Source: Lindgomyces ingoldianus
Lineage: Eukaryota; Ascomycota; Dothideomycetes; Pleosporales; Lindgomycetaceae
Length of the DNA: 64,000 nucleotides
Reading direction: 5' to 3'
Assembly (NCBI RefSeq): GCF_010093535.1
Contig: NW_022985184.1
Location: 895,993 to 959,992 of the forward strand
Of this stretch, positions 36,034 through 45,614 are shown in pieces; the first letter of the stretch is position 1; the number at the start of each line of letters is the position of its first letter. A model generated the notes under the pieces. That model saw nothing but the letters and a program-made list of their open reading frames with translations. It was not told the origin of the DNA and searched no databases. The translations under genes and the position numbers were made by a program.

Positions 36034-39000
36034 ATGGCCTGGGATCACCTCTCCATCACCAAACCACACCTGGTGTACATCATTCTGGGTGGCTTCACAA
36101 GTCTGTTTATGCTGTGCTCCTCTATCATCAAGGAGCGTCTGTACATAGGCGAAGCCACTGTTGCTACGATCTGTGGCATCATCTTTGGGCCACATGCTGC
36201 TGACCTCATCAATCCGATTGAATGGGGCAATACGGACCTCATCACTCTAGAATTCTCCAGAATCGTCTTAGTCGTGCAATGTTTCGCCGTTGGAGTTGAA
36301 TTACCCCGGGCGTACATGGAGAAGCACTGGAAATCGGTTTCGCTCCTTCTCATACCGGTCATGACCTTCGGGTGGCTCATCACGAGTTTGTTCATCTGGT
36401 GGATGTTTGGCTCCCATCTCAACTGGCTGGACTCCCTCTGTGTCGCTGCCTGCGTCACCGCTACTGACCCAGTCCTGGCCTCATCCGTTGTCGGAAAGGG
36501 CAAGTTCGCAAAGCGTGTTCCGAAGCATCTTCGAGATCTACTCTCGGCTGAGTCTGGTTGTAATGATGGCATGGCATTCCCGTTCATTTATCTTGCTATT
36601 TACCTCATTCGCTACCGCCCACACGTCAACGAGGTCGCTCTTCACTGGTTTTGCGTGTCCATTCTCTATGAATGTGTCTTTGGCGCTTTCTATGGAGTCA
36701 TGATTGGCTATATCGCTCGCCGCGCTATTCGTTACGCGCACGAACGCGACCTCATCGATCGAGAGAGCTTCCTTGTATTCTACTTTGTTCTCGCGCTCTT
36801 CTGTGCTGGGTCAGGGAGTATTCTCGGAATGGACGATTTGTTGGTTGGATTCGCTTGTGGAGTTGGCTTTTCGAACGACGGGTGGTTCCTTGAGAAGACC
36901 GAGGAATCTCACGTTTCCAACGTCATCGACTTGTTGATCAATTTGGCATTTTTTGTCTATTTCGGCACCATTATTCCCTGGGAGCAGTACAATGCCCCAG
37001 ACATCATTGGAACCACTCCGTGGCGTCTTGTCGTCCTCGGAATTTTGGTCCTCTTATTCCGCCGCATTCCGATCATGTTGATGCTCAAGCCAATTCTACC
37101 GGATGTGAAGACTTGGCGCGAAGCTTTGTTTGCCGGGCACTTTGGGCCAATTGGCGTCGGTGGCATCTTTGTGGCAATCTTAGCAAGAGCAGAGTTAGAG
37201 ACTGAGAGTACGACTCCGCTAGCCGAGTTACCGGAAGAGGGGTTTGAACATCTCAATATCATTGAACTCATTTGGCCAATAACGACTTTTTTGGTCATCT
37301 GCAGCATCATTGTTCACGGTAGTTCAATAGCGGTATTCACTCTCGGCAAGCACATCAACACTCTCACTATATCTCTATCGTATACGCAAGGACCCGAGGA
37401 GGGGCCGAGTTGGATGGAACGCCTTCCCCGAATACAGTCTCGGTCAAAATCTTCCATGTCTCTGCGACGTCCTTCGGAGTCGTCAATGGACGAGAAGACG
37501 GAACTATCTGGTCCGGGTCTACTTCCTCCAGTTGGTATTACAGGCCAGTTCCTCAAACGTCAAAAGGAAGAAGACACCTCCAGCCGAGCAAGCTCTATCC
37601 GCTCCTCCGCTCGACGCAGGAAGTGGGACGCTGGCCGAGGTCCTGGTGGACCTATCTCTCAATCTGCCATCGCGCCCGCCAGTGCCAGGTACTCTAACAC
37701 GGAGCCAACAGAGGCTAACTCACCCATGCAAGATTCTGACACCCTAGCTGTACCCAGTGACGAATCTCCCGAGAGTTCTTTGGTGAAGGAAAAGGTGCAA
37801 CGGCAGGGTTCTCAGGAGGACGAAGAGGAGATGTACCAGGAGGGCGACAAGACTGTCATCGAAGACGAAGAAGGCAACGTCTTGGGCATTAGGGAGAGCT
37901 GCAATGAAGAGTCCGAAAAGAAACGAAGCCAGCAAGACAAGGCCGAAGCTCGTCGGTTGATGACCGAGAACAATGTGCGCCATGGTGTTGCGCAAACCGA
38001 ACATGGCGGAGCAATCGAGGAGGCGCCTAGCAAGGCCGTCGAAGCCATCAAGGAAGGTGTGGAACATCCAGGTCGCTTCCAACATATGCGTAAACGGATG
38101 GAGAGTTTCTCGGGCCGCGCCGGCCGTCGTGGAGAAGATGAAGAACCTACTCCACCGCCCAGAGCACATAAGCCGGTGCAAAAGCGCGGTCCAGCTCTTG
38201 CGTATCAGTTTGGTAACACCATCATCGTCGAGGACGAGGATGGAGAAGTTCTTAAGAAGTACGACATTCCAGCCCCTTCCAAAGACCGCCCTGGAATCGA
38301 TCGTAAATCTTCCATGGCTGAAACTGGGGGTCGTGCCATGCAGAGCCTTCGCAAGATGGGTACTTATGTCGGAATTCCAAATCACCTCCAAGGCCCTGAA
38401 GAGTCGGGGCCATCAGGTACTTCAGGTGCGTCTCCAGATGCAAAGAAGAGGAAGCCAGCGTCAGGGGATGAGAAAGACGACGATGATGACCGTATTCGCT
38501 TCACTGTTACCGCTGGTGGGCGGAGAATGAGTAAAGCGGAGTTCATCCAACAGATGCAGAACCTGGATCCAAAGGCTCGAGCCAAGCTTGTTGAGGATAG
38601 CGATGTTCCTGAGGGCGTAAAGAGAGATGCGAGGCAAGATGCGAAGGACCACGTTGCCCGCAAACGAGCTGTTTCCTCCACCAAGATTCCTCCTGTTCTC
38701 GGCGAAGAGGGCGAAGCCCAGCTCCAAAAGATCGAGTCTCCAGACGCTAAAGAAGAGGGTAGAAAGTGTGGGCCTGAGGGAATGACATTGGTCGGCAGCG
38801 ATGGAGAAGACATCCCGTTCCATTCCGTCCGAGACGACCTCGCTAATTATACCCTCGACCACTCTCACAAGTCTGAGACTGCAGCCCAGCGTCGTCGTCT
38901 CGCTGCTATTCAAGGGTCCTCATCCCCAGATCGAACTGCCATTCCTCCCAGTCACGCGCCAAAAAGTCACATGGACGAAGGGGAGACAGCGGCAGAACGA

Positions 39001-39336
39001 AAACGTCGCCTGGGTGCTCTCGGCATTGGCCAAGACGACTCTCCCGACTCCGAATCCGAAGAAGAGGAAGGTGGAGACCCGCTTGAGACTGGACGTGGAA
39101 CACACCATGGCCACAGCCACGGCTCGCCGCAACGGAATAGAGAACAACAACCTCAGCCCCAAGGGGAAAGGCCAAGAGCGCCCGGTATCAGGTTCGCAGA
39201 GCAACCGCGTATCCCGACCAAGGACGAGCGAGCGGCTGCTGCAGCTGCGGAGCAAGAGGCAGCTAGTACGGCGGGGCCGAGTTCTGGACGACGGGGATTT
39301 GGCAAGCTGAGATGGGGCGATGTTAAGAAGTCTTAG
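36034..39336 (+). CDS. Plasma-membrane Na+(K+)/H+ antiporter (Nha1/Sod2 family)
   Basis: Electrogenic alkali-cation/proton antiporter for salt tolerance and pH homeostasis. Intronless, 1100 residues (yeast Nha1 is 985). The N terminus MAWDHLSITKPHLVYIILGG leads into about twelve helices ending near residue 435. Ion-site signatures are ACVTATDPVLASSVVGKGK (TDP, aspartate 145) and SAESGCNDGMAFPF (asparagine 177/aspartate 178). The AGHFGPIGVGGIFVAILARA helix is also conserved. The remaining 650 residues form a hydrophilic cytosolic tail rich in E, D, S and R, with repeated acidic patches, VIEDEEGNVLGIRE and a near-copy VEDEDGEVLKKYD, and a His-rich HHGHSHG near the end. The tail in yeast Nha1 is regulatory. 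Start chosen as the first ATG before helix 1. Confidence 0.95.
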   Translation: MAWDHLSITKPHLVYIILGGFTSLFMLCSSIIKERLYIGEATVATICGIIFGPHAADLINPIEWGNTDLITLEFSRIVLVVQCFAVGVELPRAYMEKHWKSVSLLLIPVMTFGWLITSLFIWWMFGSHLNWLDSLCVAACVTATDPVLASSVVGKGKFAKRVPKHLRDLLSAESGCNDGMAFPFIYLAIYLIRYRPHVNEVALHWFCVSILYECVFGAFYGVMIGYIARRAIRYAHERDLIDRESFLVFYFVLALFCAGSGSILGMDDLLVGFACGVGFSNDGWFLEKTEESHVSNVIDLLINLAFFVYFGTIIPWEQYNAPDIIGTTPWRLVVLGILVLLFRRIPIMLMLKPILPDVKTWREALFAGHFGPIGVGGIFVAILARAELETESTTPLAELPEEGFEHLNIIELIWPITTFLVICSIIVHGSSIAVFTLGKHINTLTISLSYTQGPEEGPSWMERLPRIQSRSKSSMSLRRPSESSMDEKTELSGPGLLPPVGITGQFLKRQKEEDTSSRASSIRSSARRRKWDAGRGPGGPISQSAIAPASARYSNTEPTEANSPMQDSDTLAVPSDESPESSLVKEKVQRQGSQEDEEEMYQEGDKTVIEDEEGNVLGIRESCNEESEKKRSQQDKAEARRLMTENNVRHGVAQTEHGGAIEEAPSKAVEAIKEGVEHPGRFQHMRKRMESFSGRAGRRGEDEEPTPPPRAHKPVQKRGPALAYQFGNTIIVEDEDGEVLKKYDIPAPSKDRPGIDRKSSMAETGGRAMQSLRKMGTYVGIPNHLQGPEESGPSGTSGASPDAKKRKPASGDEKDDDDDRIRFTVTAGGRRMSKAEFIQQMQNLDPKARAKLVEDSDVPEGVKRDARQDAKDHVARKRAVSSTKIPPVLGEEGEAQLQKIESPDAKEEGRKCGPEGMTLVGSDGEDIPFHSVRDDLANYTLDHSHKSETAAQRRRLAAIQGSSSPDRTAIPPSHAPKSHMDEGETAAERKRRLGALGIGQDDSPDSESEEEEGGDPLETGRGTHHGHSHGSPQRNREQQPQPQGERPRAPGIRFAEQPRIPTKDERAAAAAAEQEAASTAGPSSGRRGFGKLRWGDVKKS

Positions 39337-40644
39337 ATTGATTTTTATTTTCTTTGTCGATTTCCTTGCCTAGATATCTAGGTCATTTCCATCAGATAAG
39401 GTTTTCTTTCATCCGCCTTTTTCGGTCGTCTGGCATAGTGCTATGGCACTACTTTCTCAGAGTCTCCTTGTCCGGAGTCTGAGATTCGCATTTCAGCGTG
39501 CATATGGAGTGGAAGTAGTAGGTTTGGAACCTGGGAAGTTAGAACAAGTATTGATGATGATGAAAAATGGCATGGCGTGGCGATGGCGTACATGTAGACA
39601 TAGGCGTATGTAGAGAGATGACTGCAGTGGAGGCATGATGGCATCGTAGTCGATAGGTTCGGCTGACATAGTAATGGCTTTAACACCGTGGCACTTTCCT
39701 GGAAATCGGAATCCTGTAACATGGATGCTTCGGCAGAATGCGAATCCAAGCTATCATGAGAAGAGGCTTCTCTGAGCATTCACCGTCGTTGGCACCTTGG
39801 TCGAAAAACTGCTATCATGTTGGCAGACAACTGAACCCATAGAAATTCACAATATTTGGCAGGGTTTCAATTCTTTCTGCTTACTTTGTTTATGTCGGAC
39901 TTATTTGTGCAACGCTTTTCGTGAGAAATATTAATACTGAATGTCTTCCGCGTCTCTTCGAGTGGCACTGGCTGCCTACCTCCAAACACACCACCAAGGC
40001 CTGGCACACAACTCCCCAGTCATGAAGACTTCGCTCATCTCGATAGCGCTCCTAAATCTGAATCCGGTACTAACTGTAGATACTCGATATCATGTTAAGG
40101 TTTTGTAGCGATGTGAGAAGCATTCACTACAACTCGATCCTTCAACTCCGTCCCTAATATTGACAAGGCTCGTGCACTTCGTTGCGCGACAAGCGATGGA
40201 AATTCGGTAATACAAGACATCCACAGGGATTAGCGCTAACCCTAACACCTCGATATGGGCTCTGGTTGGTGGCGTCTTCGAGGATTGCGGGGTCATGCAA
40301 GTGCGTTCCTTCCTAGGTTCGTCCGTTTAAAGTAACTGCCTATGTAGGGAGGAGGTTGCGAGGTCCGAACAACTATTCAAATGTAGTTCAGAGCTTCAAG
40401 CTCGTAAGCGAAAATGGAAGATGGGGCCAAATCTGGAGCTGAAGCTACGGGTATTTAAGATGTGGTGTTATCCAAGTGTTGATACTTTCTTCCGTTAGAT
40501 TCACACACTCCACACAAACGCTACACATCACACTCTCTTGCGCATAATTTCGGGAGAAACAGTGAACTGCAAAACTCTCCCTATCCTTTCTCATTACCTC
40601 TAGATAGTACCAGGTCTACCTAAATACCTCTAATCAACCTAGCC
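39337..40644. other. Intergenic 1.3 kb
   Basis: 3' region of the antiporter and promoter of the GNAT gene. A CACA-rich leader (about 40500-40540) precedes the ATG at 40645. No gene recognised. Confidence 0.4.
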
Positions 40645-41440
40645 ATGCCACTCATCGTCTCTGTTGTCCAGGACGAAGCCGACTTCGACGATATCTGCGC
40701 CATGGACTATGACGCCTGGCAAGTACCATACAACCCCCAACTCAAGCACTTTCGCCCCAACATCCCCAACCGTGAAGACGCTATTGTAGACCGGAGAGGT
40801 CGGACACGGAAAATCTTTCGGACACATGATCCGGAGAAGAAATGGTGGCTTAAGGTTGTGGATACAGAGGCGACGGCTGGGAAGCACGGTGGTGTAATTG
40901 GGACGGCGATTTGGGCAGTTAATGAGATGAAGGAGGAGAAGACAGAAGGTGGTGGCGAGGGAGGTGGAGGTACGGTAGCACATTGGCATCCGGAGGGGAG
41001 TGTGGAGAGGAAGTTCGCAGAGAGGTTCATTGATGGGTTGTGGGGTTTTCTAAGTGCGAGGGTTCCAAGGGCGCATATGGGTATGTGTGCGTAACAGCTC
41101 CAGTTAGGCAGGTTTCTAACATACCCCAGATCTCCTCTCTCTAGTCGTCGCCCAGGAACACCGACATCGCGGAGCAGGCCGCATGCTGATCCGCTGGGGA
41201 ACGGCCAAAGCCGATGAACTCGGTATCGAGACGGTGATCAGCTCTTTGCCGTCTGCGAGAGGGGCGTATGAAAAATGTGGTTTTGGTCCTATTGAATTGA
41301 TCCCACCAGATGTGGAGGTTGAGGATCCTAGTCCGAGGTGGAAGGAGTTGCAGAATGATGATTTAACTGGTTGGTTGATGTGGAGGCCCATCGGGAGGGA
41401 CTTTATTGTGGGTGAGGATAAGGCACCTTGGATAAAGTAA
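40645..41440 (+). CDS. GNAT-family N-acetyltransferase
   Basis: Acetyl-CoA-dependent N-acetyltransferase of the fungal GNAT kind; the acceptor is unknown. Two exons, 40645-41080 and 41130-41440, GT-AG intron of 49 nt, 248 residues. The join gives MDLLSLVVAQEHRHRGAGRM, containing the acetyl-CoA pyrophosphate loop (Q/R-x-x-G-x-G/A as HRHRGAG). The downstream helix and strand follow: TAKADELGIETVISSLPSAR, then GAYEKCGFGPIE, with the tyrosine and glycine usual in motif B. A low-complexity GGGEGGGG loop at about 105-115 separates the N-terminal strand region (HGGVIGTAIWAV) from the core. It is the last intact gene before the AT-rich block. Confidence 0.87.
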
Positions 41441-42003
41441 TGACTGTATGTTTAGTATGAGGGGAATGGAAATCGTGGACTAACATGCCTTGCGTTAACT
41501 TGGCTTGGTGTGTGACTTTTAACAGAACGTAGCGACTAGTTTGTAGCTTGTTCTAAGTATGAATGAAGGATGTCTGTGTAACAAGTAAATCTTATATATT
41601 ACAATACCGAGTCGCAAAATTATAAGCTCGCAAGTTACTTACACACTTAAGTTGCTTACTTTTACTAAGACTACACTAAACTACTTTTTTTACACTAATA
41701 CATTTCTAATAACACTACTTAGATATATTAAAAGAATATTAGATATAGCTTACACTTTAAGCTTTTAAATAAAATATAATACTTTTTAAGTAACATGCTA
41801 TAGCTATGTATAAAGTCTTGTAAAAAATAATAAATTACTAATATACTAAATAGCTTTTATAAGCTAAGCCTATAGTAAACTTATAAAAGCTAGATAATAA
41901 TAAAAAGTAAGTAATTATTAAGTATATACTTAAGCTAGATATATTAAGATTTTCTTTTTAGCTAGCAGCTATAGCTAATATAGCTAATTCTTTACACACT
42001 AAG

Positions 42004-42155
42004 TGTAAGGACGGAGCTCTGTACCACTACGCCAATACAACCAAAAAGGTGCGAATAATTAACCAACGTTAATTATTGCGTACAGAATAGTATATATACC
42101 CGTCGCACGTAAGCACCATCTCGGCCTTACACGTAAGCGCCATCCCGGCCTTACA
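42004..42155. mobile_element. Solo LTR-like element, 152 bp, TSD CTAAG
   Basis: Starts TGTAAGGACGG and ends CCGGCCTTACA, so it has TG...CA ends and 11-bp inverted termini with one mismatch. It is flanked by direct 5-bp copies of CTAAG (41999-42003 and 42156-42160). Inside are a TATATATA-type box and a 24-bp tandem duplication at the right end (42107-42130, 42131-42154; two differences, both transitions). The size and TSD suit a solo LTR, but a small inverted-repeat element is also possible. Orientation is not settled; the minus strand carries the TATA box in the expected place after the duplication. Confidence 0.65.
42107..42154. repeat. 24-bp tandem duplication
   Basis: Two adjacent 24-bp units, each starting ACGTAAGC and ending CGGCCTTAC, differing by A/G and T/C. 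Confidence 0.85.
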
Positions 42156-42317
42156 CTAAGTATAATCTAGGCTATATTAGTATAAACTAGCTTAGTATGT
42201 TTATTAAGTGTTATTTAAAGCTTAAAGTAAAATTTAAGTGTAAGTATAACTATAAAAGAGCTTTTTATAAGAATTCTAAAGTAATTTAAAGCTAGTTTAG
42301 CTGTAACGATCCTCATG

Positions 42318-43007
42318 NNNNNNNNNNNNNNNNNNNNNNNNNNNNNNNNNNNNNNNNNNNNNNNNNNNNNNNNNNNNNNNNNNNNNNNNNNNNNNNNNNN
42401 NNNNNNNNNNNNNNNNNNNNNNNNNNNNNNNNNNNNNNNNNNNNNNNNNNNNNNNNNNNNNNNNNNNNNNNNNNNNNNNNNNNNNNNNNNNNNNNNNNNN
42501 NNNNNNNNNNNNNNNNNNNNNNNNNNNNNNNNNNNNNNNNNNNNNNNNNNNNNNNNNNNNNNNNNNNNNNNNNNNNNNNNNNNNNNNNNNNNNNNNNNNN
42601 NNNNNNNNNNNNNNNNNNNNNNNNNNNNNNNNNNNNNNNNNNNNNNNNNNNNNNNNNNNNNNNNNNNNNNNNNNNNNNNNNNNNNNNNNNNNNNNNNNNN
42701 NNNNNNNNNNNNNNNNNNNNNNNNNNNNNNNNNNNNNNNNNNNNNNNNNNNNNNNNNNNNNNNNNNNNNNNNNNNNNNNNNNNNNNNNNNNNNNNNNNNN
42801 NNNNNNNNNNNNNNNNNNNNNNNNNNNNNNNNNNNNNNNNNNNNNNNNNNNNNNNNNNNNNNNNNNNNNNNNNNNNNNNNNNNNNNNNNNNNNNNNNNNN
42901 NNNNNNNNNNNNNNNNNNNNNNNNNNNNNNNNNNNNNNNNNNNNNNNNNNNNNNNNNNNNNNNNNNNNNNNNNNNNNNNNNNNNNNNNNNNNNNNNNNNN
43001 NNNNNNN
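42318..43007. other. Assembly gap (690 N)
   Basis: Run of undetermined bases inside the AT-rich block. The apparent open frame across it is meaningless. Confidence 1.
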
Positions 43008-44067
43008 TAGTAATGCGCTTGCTATAGATAGCAGCTAGCTAAGTGCCTATAAATTAATAAGTCTAATACCTTATCTAATACTAATACATTAGCACTTACA
43101 TTTTATTAAAGTTATAATAAAGGACTTAGCAGTTATTTATAATGCATAAAGTGCTTACTTACTCTAGCAGAGAGGTTTATTATTAGTTTAAGCTACATTC
43201 TAGGCAACCTCTTAAACAAGACAGCAGAAAGGAGTAATTACAAAGAAGAACTTAGTATTATGTTATTTAGACTAATAAAACTTAATCTGCTAAAAAAGTG
43301 TAACTATTTATAGTTAGTAATAAGTATTAGATAGTAAAAATAAAATTTAATAAACTTTTATTCTTTTTAAGCTTCTAGCCCTTACTAGTTCCCTTCTAAG
43401 CTAGAACCTAAATGCTAGTCTTCTTATACATAACACGCTCTAAAAGCAGCAAATTAGCACACCTTAAACATAAACCCTTTAGAACTATAGGCTTCTTAAA
43501 AGGGTGTTTGCCTTTATTAGGCCTAGGAACAAAAGCTTTGCAGAGAGCTTTAGTAGCAATAGCCTTCTTTCTAAAGAGAGCTATAATGCATTAGCAGTGT
43601 CTATTACTATGTCTAATACTATAATTATACTCTTCCTAGCAGCATTAACATAAACAGGTTAAAAGCAAGACATTTTTAACAAAGTAAATGTTATAATAAA
43701 GTAAAAAAGCTATGCAACATGTTACTAAGCTATAATATTAGCATAAAAACAGCTTTAGAAGTAAATAAAGGCTTATAAAAAGTATAATAAAGTAGTAAAG
43801 TAATTACGCAGTAAGTTGCATTAAGAGTGTTAGTAGAAAAGTCTTAAAAGTTAAATAGTAAACTTTTAAGCTATACTTTTACTTTTATAAACTTACTTAG
43901 ATTTTTACTACTACTTTTACCCTCCTACTGCATTTTTATTATAGTAGATAATTACATAAACTTCTACACAACTAACTTTTATAATCTACATGTAGAATAC
44001 TCTTAAACTAGTATATAAAGTAGTATTAGACATAGTATTAAACATATTATAGTAAAATAAGTAGAAG
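43008..44067. other. AT-rich RIP-degraded DNA
   Basis: No coding sequence. Contains copies of the GTATTAGAC-type motif (about 43058-43085, 43597-43621 inverted; 44022-44045 direct). The minus strand at 43412-43594 hints at a Cys-containing protein relic (GLCLRCANLL) that I cannot assign. Confidence 0.4.
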
Positions 44068-44295
44068 TGTCGGTTGACCTAGGTTCGATCGAACGAACGT
44101 ACGCCCAAGGGGCGTACCAAGAGGTGAGCAGGCAACACAATGTATTGATTCTGGTGACGGCTGCCATCCCAAGTACGTTGGGATGGCTGGTTTTATACTG
44201 GCCCCCTGCCAAGCCCGCACAGATATCACGTGAGATAAGCTTACATAATATCCATATAAAGTTAGATTAATATACCTGTGATTAATGTTTAGACA
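44068..44295. repeat. Left LTR of TRIM-like element (228 bp)
   Basis: Aligns end to end without gaps with the right LTR. Contains an inverted repeat ATCCCAA/TTGGGAT around GTAC. Its right ~40 bp is AT-shifted relative to the other copy. Confidence 0.88.
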
Positions 44296-44755
44296 CTAGC
44301 AACTTTTGTTCTTATAGAGTTGCTTACTTATCTATACGTTAATCCTACTCCTTCTTCTTTTAGAGTGGACCCTTAATACCTCTTCTATTTATAATATCCC
44401 CTAGCTTCTTAGCCTGCGTACAATTCGCCTTCCCTCTAGGATAGTGCCTGTGCTCTGCGTAGGCAAGCAATAGCTCTCGCCTAATTGCATAGGGGAGGAG
44501 GTTAAAATCGTGCGTTGTCTATCTCTAAAAGTTGTTGTCCTATAGTGTGTACTCCCTTCTAGCTATCTTATAACGCATGTTAATTAAGATGTATACTGCG
44601 TACAAGCATTATTATAGTTGTGTAGGGTTTATATCTATGTTAAGACAATTATCTCTTACAAGGTAAAGGTCCACTTCTCTGCGTAGAACTGTCTCTAATA
44701 CATAAGTAACCCCTAACAACTCTTTGTATGACCACAGAGGTTCCATGGCTAAGGT

Positions 44756-44940
44756 GGGGGGTGGGAGGTGTGAGGTGTTAGGGGTGCCCTTCGTGCGGGC
44801 AATTAATCCCCAGGGGGGGGGGGGGGGGGGGAGGTGTTGGTTGATCGCCTTTTGTGCGAGCGATAGATCCCTAGGGGGGTAGGGGGTGTTAGTTGGTCGC
44901 CTTCCGTGCGAGCGACTGATCGAGGGGGGGGGTGTTAATG
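44756..44940. repeat. Imperfect ~60-65-bp tandem repeats with G-tracts
   Basis: Three related units share TCGCCTT..GTGCGAGCGA-like text followed by a run of G. The longest run, about 19 G, is near 44813-44831. Such runs can form G-quadruplexes and are prone to sequencing error. Confidence 0.7.
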
Positions 44941-44961
44941 AGGCGGGCTGCTGATGAGGAG

Positions 44962-45361
44962 CCTCCTCTGCGTGGCTACGCACGCGGTAGGTTTCTAATC
45001 ATGCGGCCTGTATCATCTCCTCTGCGTGGCTACGCACGCGGTAGGCGAGTGGTTGCACAGCCTGTGTCAACAGGAGGCTCTAGGGCGCACAAAGGCTCAG
45101 CAGTAAGCCCTCTCTGCGTGGCTACGCACGCAGCAGGTTGCTAATCTTGTCTTTGTGCAATTAGTTAATCTAGGGGCGCGCATAAGGCTTGCTTACCCCT
45201 CTCTGTGTGGCTACGCACACAGTAGATGTGAGCTTCTTTGTACCTTCTCTGCGTAGCTACACACGCGGTAGGTGTGAGCTTCTTGTACAGTAGCAGTTTT
45301 GTTAATCCTTGCAAATCTGTCTGTTAAGGACAATATCCTCTGCGTGGCTACGCACACAGTA
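44962..45361. repeat. Six dispersed hairpin repeats, core TGCGTGGCTACGCA
   Basis: Copies of CTCTGCGTGGCTACGCACGC-type sequence lie near 44967, 45020, 45112, 45202, 45247 and 45339, at irregular spacings of about 45-95 bp. The core is a stem TGCGT/ACGCA around GGCT, usually followed by GGTAGG or CAGTAG. Copies differ mainly by transitions. Confidence 0.8.
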
Positions 45362-45386
45362 AATAGTCTGTTAACAGACTAATTAG

Positions 45387-45614
45387 TGTTAGTTAACCTA
45401 GGTTTAATTAAACAAACGTACGCCTAAGGGGCGTACTAAGAGGTAAGCAGGCAACACAATGTATTAATTCTGGTGACGGCTGCCATCCTAAGTACGTTGG
45501 GATGGCTGGTTTTATACTAGCCCCCTGCCAAGCCCGCACAGATATCACGTGAGATAAGCTCACGTGATATCCACACAGAGTTAGATCAATATACCTGTGA
45601 TTAACGTTCGGACA
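45387..45614. repeat. Right LTR of TRIM-like element (228 bp)
   Basis: Gap-free partner of the left LTR; all differences are transitions. Here the left ~190 bp is the AT-shifted part. Retains a perfect 12-bp inverted repeat, ATATCACGTGAG / CTCACGTGATAT, at 45542-45553 and 45559-45570, containing CACGTG. Confidence 0.88.

Larger units (their letters stand above)
44068..45614. mobile_element. Non-autonomous LTR retrotransposon (TRIM-like), 1547 bp, TSD AGAAG
   Basis: Two direct 228-bp terminal repeats (44068-44295 and 45387-45614) begin TGT and end ACA, and 5-bp copies of AGAAG flank the element exactly (44063-44067 and 45615-45619). The 1.09-kb interior has no gag or pol frame. It holds G-rich tandem repeats (about 44756-44940) and six copies of a hairpin repeat. 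Such size and lack of coding fit a terminal-repeat retrotransposon in miniature or a short LARD mobilised by another element's proteins. A primer-binding site and polypurine tract are not obvious, perhaps lost by mutation. Orientation is undetermined. Confidence 0.85.

Noticed and set aside
36045..39255. Multiple minus-strand frames up to 215 codons
   Set aside because: Antisense shadows of the intronless antiporter gene.
42000..42060. tRNA-like 5' half (A-box phrase) on minus strand
   Set aside because: No B box, acceptor stem pairing or anticodon arm found; treated as part of the 152-bp element.
42315..43010. Long open frame of undetermined residues
   Set aside because: It is only the run of N in the assembly.
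44067..44270. 67-codon frame covering the left LTR
   Set aside because: Coincides with LTR sequence; the right LTR does not keep it.
44932..45144. 70-codon frame with repeated LRGYARGR
   Set aside because: Translation of the hairpin repeats in the LTR element, not a protein gene.
44962..45361. CRISPR-like look of evenly short repeats
   Set aside because: Eukaryotic context, irregular spacing and no cas genes; the repeats are inside a retroelement.
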